From positions 1 through 53,179 of the forward strand of contig CADBVL010000008.1 of NCBI GenBank assembly GCA_902798015.1: a stretch of DNA of 53,179 nt, written 5' to 3'. Source of the DNA: an uncultured Bacteroidales bacterium (GTDB taxonomy: Bacteria > Bacteroidota > Bacteroidia > Bacteroidales > Paludibacteraceae). This document shows, in pieces, positions 49,300-53,179 of the stretch (position 1 is the first letter of the stretch; each line of letters begins with the position of its first letter). Under the pieces are notes generated by a model, which saw nothing but the letters and a program-made list of their open reading frames with translations, did not search any database and had not been told where the DNA came from. A program made the translations under genes and the position numbers.

Positions 49300-50758
49300 A
49301 TGAGTAAAGCATTATTGATGATTTTGGATGGCTGGGGAATCGGCAACAAGAGTAAAGCCGATGTCATCAGCGTCACTCCGACGCCTCACTGGGATGCGCT
49401 GTTAGCGACATATCCGCACTCTCAGTTACAGGCGAGCGGCGAGAACGTAGGTCTGCCCGACGGACAGATGGGTAACTCGGAAGTGGGACACCTCAATATC
49501 GGTGCTGGACGCGTGGTCTATCAGGATCTGGTGAAGATCAACCGTTCGATCCGCGACAACTCGATCATGCAGAACGCCGAGATCGTAGCGGCTTACAAGG
49601 CTGCTCAAGCATCCGGCAAGAAACTGCATATCATGGGTCTGTGCTCCAACGGCGGTGTACACTCGAGCCTGGATCACCTGTTCAAGCTGGTGGAGATCGC
49701 GAAGGAATACGGGGTAGCCGATAAGACTTTCGTTCATTGCTTCATGGACGGCCGTGACACGGATCCGCGCAGCGGCAAGGGCTTTATCGAGCAGTTGCAA
49801 GGTCTCTGCGACCAGACCGGCGCCCATATCGCGTCTATCATCGGTCGTTAAAGAGACCGACATGGTGGCAGCAGTACAAGGTTGCTACGACCGTCATACG
49901 GAGGAGCACAAAGACACCGATGAGTTCATGGAGCCGCTGGTGAATGCCAACTGCGACGGACGTATTGCGGAGGGCGATGTAGTCATCTTCTTCAACTACC
50001 GCAATGACCGCGCGAAAGAGATCACTATCGTGCTGACGCAGCAAGACATGCCGGAACAGGGCATGAAGACCGTCAAGAACCTGCACTACTGCTGCATGAC
50101 GCCGTACGACTCGTCCTTCACGGGTCTGCATATCCTCTTCCCGAAAGAGAACGTGGAGAACACGCTGGGCGAGGTAGTGAGCAACTTAGGTCTGAAGCAG
50201 TTGCGTATCGCCGAGACGGAGAAGTTCGCGCATGTGACGTTCTTCTTTAACGGCGGCCGCGAGGCGGAGTATCCGGGTGAGGAGCGTATCTTGATCCCGA
50301 GTCCGAAAGTGCCAACATACGACATGAAACCCGAGATGAGTGCACCGGAAGTGACGGAAGCCCTCATCGCAGCCATCAAGACGCAGAAGTTCGATTATAT
50401 CACGCTGAACTTCGCGAACGGCGACATGGTCGGTCATACGGGTGTGTATGAGGCCATCGAGAAAGCCGTGCGTACGATAGACGACTGCTCGCACCGTGTG
50501 ATAGAGGCCGCGCTTGAAAACAGCTACGAGATCATCGTGATTGCCGACCACGGCAACTGCGACAACGCCATCAATGCGGACGGCACGCCGAACACGGCGC
50601 ACTCGCTGAATCCGGTTCCTTTCGTATATATCTCCAAGGATCACAAGGACGCGCACGTGGAGAACGGTATTCTCGCCGACGTGGCTCCTTCGCTCTGTCA
50701 TATCATGGGCATCCAGCAACCGAAGGAGATGACGGGTAGATGTTTAATCAAAGATTAA
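49300..50758 (+). pseudogene. gpmI: Phosphoglycerate mutase GpmI, disrupted
   Basis: Cofactor-independent phosphoglycerate mutase in two frames. Part one (to the stop at 49851) has [10 protein letters not shown], the catalytic Ser in [23 protein letters not shown] and FMDGRDTDP, ending at ASIIGR. Part two (from about 49852) resumes at [11 protein letters not shown] and contains [20 protein letters not shown] and [10 protein letters not shown]. The segment after IIGR, normally YYAMDRDxRWERV and about 30 residues in all, is absent and the frame is shifted. Since the lost part belongs to the active site, the product would be inactive. No other phosphoglycerate mutase is in the window. Deletion or assembly error. 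Confidence 0.88.
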
Positions 50759-50761
50759 ACA

Positions 50762-50789
50762 GTTTAGGGTTTAGTGTTTAGTGTTTAGG
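50762..50789 (+). repeat. Four heptamers after gpmI
   Basis: GTTTAGG, GTTTAGT, GTTTAGT, GTTTAGG, starting 4 bases after the gpmI stop. Confidence 0.8.
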
Positions 50790-50800
50790 GGAAAGAAAAT

Positions 50801-50840
50801 GCAAAAAGAAAGCGACCCGCATCATTGCGGGTCGCTTCTT
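50801..50840 (-). terminator. Terminator for the small lipoprotein gene
   Basis: AAGCGACCCGC (50810-50820) pairs perfectly with GCGGGTCGCTT (50827-50837). On the minus strand it is followed by TTCTTTTTG. It may also end the gpmI transcript. Confidence 0.85.
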
Positions 50841-50854
50841 CTTTGAAGAGTTGA

Positions 50855-51082
50855 TTATTTGTTTTTCTCAACCTCAGCAGCAACGTCTTGTCCGAGCTCA
50901 ACAGCGCGCTCGATAAGGGTTTGCTCTTCTTTAGCCGGAGCCTCTTCCTCAGCGGGAGCAGGAGCAGCAACTTCAACAGCAGCGGGTGCAGGAGCAGCCT
51001 CTGCCTCTTCAGCCTTCTCGGCTTTGTTTGCGCAGCTGAGTGCAGCCAGTGCAACAGCTACGATAAGCATCATCTTTTTCAT
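50855..51082 (-). CDS. Small Ala/Glu-rich lipoprotein
   Basis: Protein of 75 residues: signal MKKMMLIVAVALAALSC with lipobox LSCA, then an acidic Ala/Pro/Glu tail (EEAEAAPAPAAVEVAAPAP, EEEAPAKEEQ) and a short helix (ELGQDVAAEVEK). It resembles small lipoproteins anchored to one membrane that may reach across the periplasm. The ATG at 51082 follows the promoter at 51125-51155. Its signal peptide matches that of the Cys-rich lipoprotein upstream, so they are probably paralogues. Confidence 0.7.
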   Translation of the reverse strand: MKKMMLIVAVALAALSCANKAEKAEEAEAAPAPAAVEVAAPAPAEEEAPAKEEQTLIERAVELGQDVAAEVEKNK

Positions 51083-51124
51083 AACGTTATTTGATTTTAG
51101 AGTTAATAAAAACAAAAATCGTGG

Positions 51125-51155
51125 CAAAGGTACTGCTTTTTCTTCATATCTCCAA
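51125..51155 (-). promoter_or_regulatory. Promoter of the Ala/Glu-rich lipoprotein
   Basis: Minus strand: TTG (51155-51153), 20 bp ending AAAGCAG, TACCTTTG (51132-51125). Confidence 0.85.
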
Positions 51156-51176
51156 ATAAATCTGCATTTTTTGTGT

Positions 51177-51206
51177 AAAAAAAAGAGCGGCCCTGATGGG
51201 GTCGCT
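51177..51206 (-). terminator. Terminator of the Cys-rich lipoprotein gene
   Basis: On the minus strand AAGCGACCCC, ATCA, GGGCCGCTCT (one mismatch), followed by TTTTTTTT. Confidence 0.75.
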
Positions 51207-51247
51207 TCTTTTCCAAGGTTTTTTGTACCTTTTCTTTGAGCAACAAA

Positions 51248-51397
51248 TTACTCAGCGATGGTGTCGCACTCAACAACCTCTACTACCTCTACCTCAGCGT
51301 TAGCGCAGGTGTCCTGGCAGCACTTTTTCTCGCAGCACTTGTTGCCGCAGCTCATAGCAGCGAAAGCTACAGCTACGATAAGAAGCATCTTCTTCAT
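51248..51397 (-). CDS. Cys-rich mini-lipoprotein (49 aa)
   Basis: MKKMLLIVAVAFAAMSC gives a signal peptide with lipobox MSC. The 30-residue mature part, GNKCCEKKCCQDTCANAEVE and then VEVVECDTIAE, holds six further cysteines (CC, CC, C, C), an arrangement suited to metal or disulfide bonding. It has its own promoter and terminator, which supports it as a real gene. It is the paralogue of the adjacent Ala/Glu-rich lipoprotein by signal peptide. Confidence 0.7.
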   Translation of the reverse strand: MKKMLLIVAVAFAAMSCGNKCCEKKCCQDTCANAEVEVVEVVECDTIAE

Positions 51398-51470
51398 GTT
51401 TAAAAAAGTTTTTTTAAGTTAATAAAGCTTTATTTTACTAAAATTCCTCGCCTTTTTGCGAAAAACGCTG

Positions 51471-51501
51471 CAAAAGTACAACATTTTTTGGATATGTGCA
51501 A
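51471..51501 (-). promoter_or_regulatory. Promoter of the Cys-rich mini-lipoprotein
   Basis: Minus strand: TTG (51501-51499), 20 bp, TACTTTTG (51478-51471). It overlaps the divergent PASTA-gene promoter. Confidence 0.85.
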
Positions 51502-51518
51502 AAAAAAATGTAATTTTG
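51488..51518 (+). promoter_or_regulatory. Promoter of the PASTA/rluD operon
   Basis: TTG at 51488-51490, 20 bp, TAATTTTG at 51511-51518. It shares 14 bp with the divergent promoter. Confidence 0.85.
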
Positions 51519-51538
51519 CGCAATAAATTTTACATTTT

Positions 51539-52360
51539 ATGGATAAAAGGGGCTTTTTTGATAAGTCAGACCTCAAATTTGTGGGGTTGAATGTAGTTTT
51601 AGCCGTAGTGGTGGCTATCGTCATTCTCATTTGTCTGATTGTATGGTTGAAGGGTTATACGCAACATGGCGTAGAGGTGGAGGTAGAGGACGTGCGCGGG
51701 TTGGTCGAAGCGGAAGCTGAGCCGTTATTGTCCGCACAGGGTCTGCGAATGATCGTAGTGGACTCCACCTATTCGGACAAAGTACCTTTTGGCACGATTG
51801 TTGATCAAGATCCAAAGCCGATGAGTCATGCCAAGCACGGCAGGGCGGTCTATGTGACCATCAATGCGACGACGCGCCGCAAAGTGACGATGCCCGATTT
51901 GCAGGATATGAGTTATCGTCAGGCGGAGACGACCTTGCGCGGTATGGGGCTGCAGGTGGATACGGTGTATGAATACGAGCCTTCGGAGTACAAGGACTTG
52001 GTGCTGGATGTGAAGACGGGTGAGGAGAGTCTCAGCCCCGGAACGAAAGTATCCGTCGGGACGCGCGTCCGCCTGGTAGTAGGCAAAGGCCGCGGGACGG
52101 AGATGGTCAATGTGCCCAGCGTAATAGGCATGACCATGCAAGAGGCCCGCAGTACGCTGCTCAACCGACATCTGACGGTAGGAGCGGTCTATTATGACGA
52201 GCCCAAGGAAGAAGGCAAAGAGCAATACGTATATCAGCAGACGCCGAATGCCGGCGAGCGGTTGATAGAAGGGGAGACGGTGGCTTTGCGGTTGTCCGCG
52301 GATGTCAATAAAGCATCGAAGAGTAATGTCAATATAGATCCTGAAGATGAGTGGTTCTGA
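51539..52360 (+). CDS. PASTA-domain membrane protein
   Basis: Protein of 273 residues: a cytosolic N-terminus, one membrane helix (VGLNVVLAVVVAIVILICLI, residues about 15-36), and three PASTA repeats outside (VEVEVEDVRGLVEAEAEPLL; KVTMPDLQDMSYRQAETTL; VNVPSVIGMTMQEARSTLL). PASTA domains bind cell-wall fragments or act as rulers in cell-wall enzymes; without a kinase or PBP domain, this version is a stand-alone form common in Bacteroidota and usually encoded next to rluD, as here. It overlaps rluD by 14 bases. Confidence 0.9.
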   Translation: MDKRGFFDKSDLKFVGLNVVLAVVVAIVILICLIVWLKGYTQHGVEVEVEDVRGLVEAEAEPLLSAQGLRMIVVDSTYSDKVPFGTIVDQDPKPMSHAKHGRAVYVTINATTRRKVTMPDLQDMSYRQAETTLRGMGLQVDTVYEYEPSEYKDLVLDVKTGEESLSPGTKVSVGTRVRLVVGKGRGTEMVNVPSVIGMTMQEARSTLLNRHLTVGAVYYDEPKEEGKEQYVYQQTPNAGERLIEGETVALRLSADVNKASKSNVNIDPEDEWF

Positions 52361-53179
52361 TCTCTTGTTTGAGCGTTGGCGCTGCGAGGTGGACAAAGGT
52401 CAAGGCAAAGAACGCATCGACAAATACCTTGCGGAGCACATGACCAACACCAGCCGCAACCGCATCCAAACGGCTGCGGAAGCCGGTAATGTGTGGGTTA
52501 ATGAGAAAGCCGTCGCCTCGAACTACCGCGTCAAACCCGGTGATATCATCCAGGTGCTGCTGGACCACGAACCGCATGATTTCACCATCACGCCGGAGAA
52601 TATACCGTTGGATATCGTGTATGAAGACGACGACTTGCTGGTGGTGAACAAACCCGCTGGGCTGGTTGTTCATCCGGGTCATGGCAACTACGAGCACACG
52701 CTGTTGCATGCTCTGGCATGGCACTTTGAGCATTCAGAACTCAGCAATCAGAAGTCAGCTATCGATATCAACGATCCGTCCATTGGATTGGTTCACCGGA
52801 TAGACAAAGACACTTCGGGCTTGCTGCTCATCGCGAAGACGCCGGAAGCGAAGGCGCACCTCGCCAGGCAGTTCTTCGACCATACGACCGAGCGTACGTA
52901 TAACGCCCTCGTGTGGGGCACTTTCAAAGAGCAGAGCGGTACGATCGAAGGGGCTCTTGCGCGCGACAACCGCGACCGCACGATCTATAAAGTATGGGAT
53001 ATAGAAGAATGTCCGCAGGCCAAGGAGGCCGTCACGCACTGGCGTGTGCTGGAGCAGTTCCCGTATGTGACACTGGTGGAGTGTCGATTGGAGACAGGAC
53101 GAACTCACCAGATACGTGTACACATGAAGCATATCGGTCATCCGCTTTTTTGTGATGAGAAGTATGGTGGCTGCGAAAT
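52347..53179 (+). CDS. rluD: Pseudouridine synthase RluD (partial, runs off the window)
   Basis: First 277 residues of a RluA-family 23S rRNA pseudouridine synthase. N-terminal S4 domain (RIDKYLAEHMTNTSRNRIQ), catalytic Asp in HRIDKDTSGLLLIAK, then ARQFFDHTTERTYNALVWG and VECRLETGRTHQIRVHMK. The start overlaps the PASTA stop; ATG at 52347. Residues about 129-138 (SELSNQKSAI) are encoded by four 7-bp units (ATTCAGA, ACTCAGC, AATCAGA, AGTCAGC) in a loop that varies in length in the family. Confidence 0.95.
   Translation, partial: MSGSDLLFERWRCEVDKGQGKERIDKYLAEHMTNTSRNRIQTAAEAGNVWVNEKAVASNYRVKPGDIIQVLLDHEPHDFTITPENIPLDIVYEDDDLLVVNKPAGLVVHPGHGNYEHTLLHALAWHFEHSELSNQKSAIDINDPSIGLVHRIDKDTSGLLLIAKTPEAKAHLARQFFDHTTERTYNALVWGTFKEQSGTIEGALARDNRDRTIYKVWDIEECPQAKEAVTHWRVLEQFPYVTLVECRLETGRTHQIRVHMKHIGHPLFCDEKYGGCE
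52732..52759 (+). repeat. Four heptamers in frame inside rluD
   Basis: NNTCAGN units in tandem, 28 bp, similar to 11022-11049. Confidence 0.9.

Overview
The window comes from a member of the Bacteroidota, most likely order Bacteroidales and probably a gut or rumen lineage known from metagenomes. Three things support this. Fifteen promoters carry the phylum-specific layout TTG, 20 bp, TAnnTTTG. Shine-Dalgarno sequences are nearly absent. The gene neighbourhoods and families are typical of the order: fused SecDF, DUF4270 next to a short glycogen synthase, DUF4251, DUF4294, DUF5675, TPR-HTH regulators, and a PASTA protein followed by RluD.

Layout. 0-6.7 kb: membrane acyltransferase, SufS, then an operon of a TPR/HTH regulator and two paralogous secreted proteins. 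6.7-10.8 kb: a broken secreted EEP-type nuclease/phosphatase, NadA, CorA and RsmA. 10.8-20.5 kb: GtrA-like protein, sugar-isomerase-like protein, class II aldolase, a frameshifted CoA-transferase, SecDF, ClpP and ClpX. 20.5-29.6 kb: DUF4270 lipoprotein, short glycogen synthase, PanC, PdxB, DUF4294, ProS, tRNA-Pro(CGG) and TopA. 29.7-37.2 kb: NfeD-like protein, FloA, nitrilase/omega-amidase, RecJ, Tdk, PriA and a uridine-kinase-like protein. 37.2-46.5 kb: an accessory island. It holds a small winged-helix-like protein surrounded by palindromes, an unknown coiled-coil protein, a type II restriction system with two C5-cytosine methyltransferases, an HNH protein, and a compact run of overlapping phage-like genes (holin-like, DUF5675, small lipoprotein). 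46.8-53.2 kb: DUF4251 lipoprotein, CNNM/CBS protein, SmpB, a disrupted GpmI, two tiny lipoproteins, a PASTA protein and RluD, which runs off the end.

The core genes serve Fe-S assembly, NAD, pantothenate and pyridoxal synthesis, translation, protein export and proteolysis, and DNA repair and replication restart. Most lie in short co-directional operons with stop-start overlaps.

The most unusual signal is a set of degenerate 7-bp (sometimes 8-bp) tandem arrays. They sit at co-directional gene junctions, often beginning in the upstream stop codon and ending at the downstream start codon. In places they supply start codons (nitrilase, smpB) or C-terminal tails (nitrilase, RecJ, CNNM). Similar arrays lie in frame inside GtrA and RluD. 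A second dispersed GC-rich palindrome is inserted in frame in NadA and in the DUF4294 protein. Three genes (EEP, CoA-transferase, gpmI) are interrupted; in two of them a conserved internal segment is also missing. The accessory island carries a 47-bp inverted repeat pair around the restriction genes, a three-copy palindrome around the small HTH gene, helically spaced TGTGAC repeats and a strongly structured 127-nt noncoding segment.
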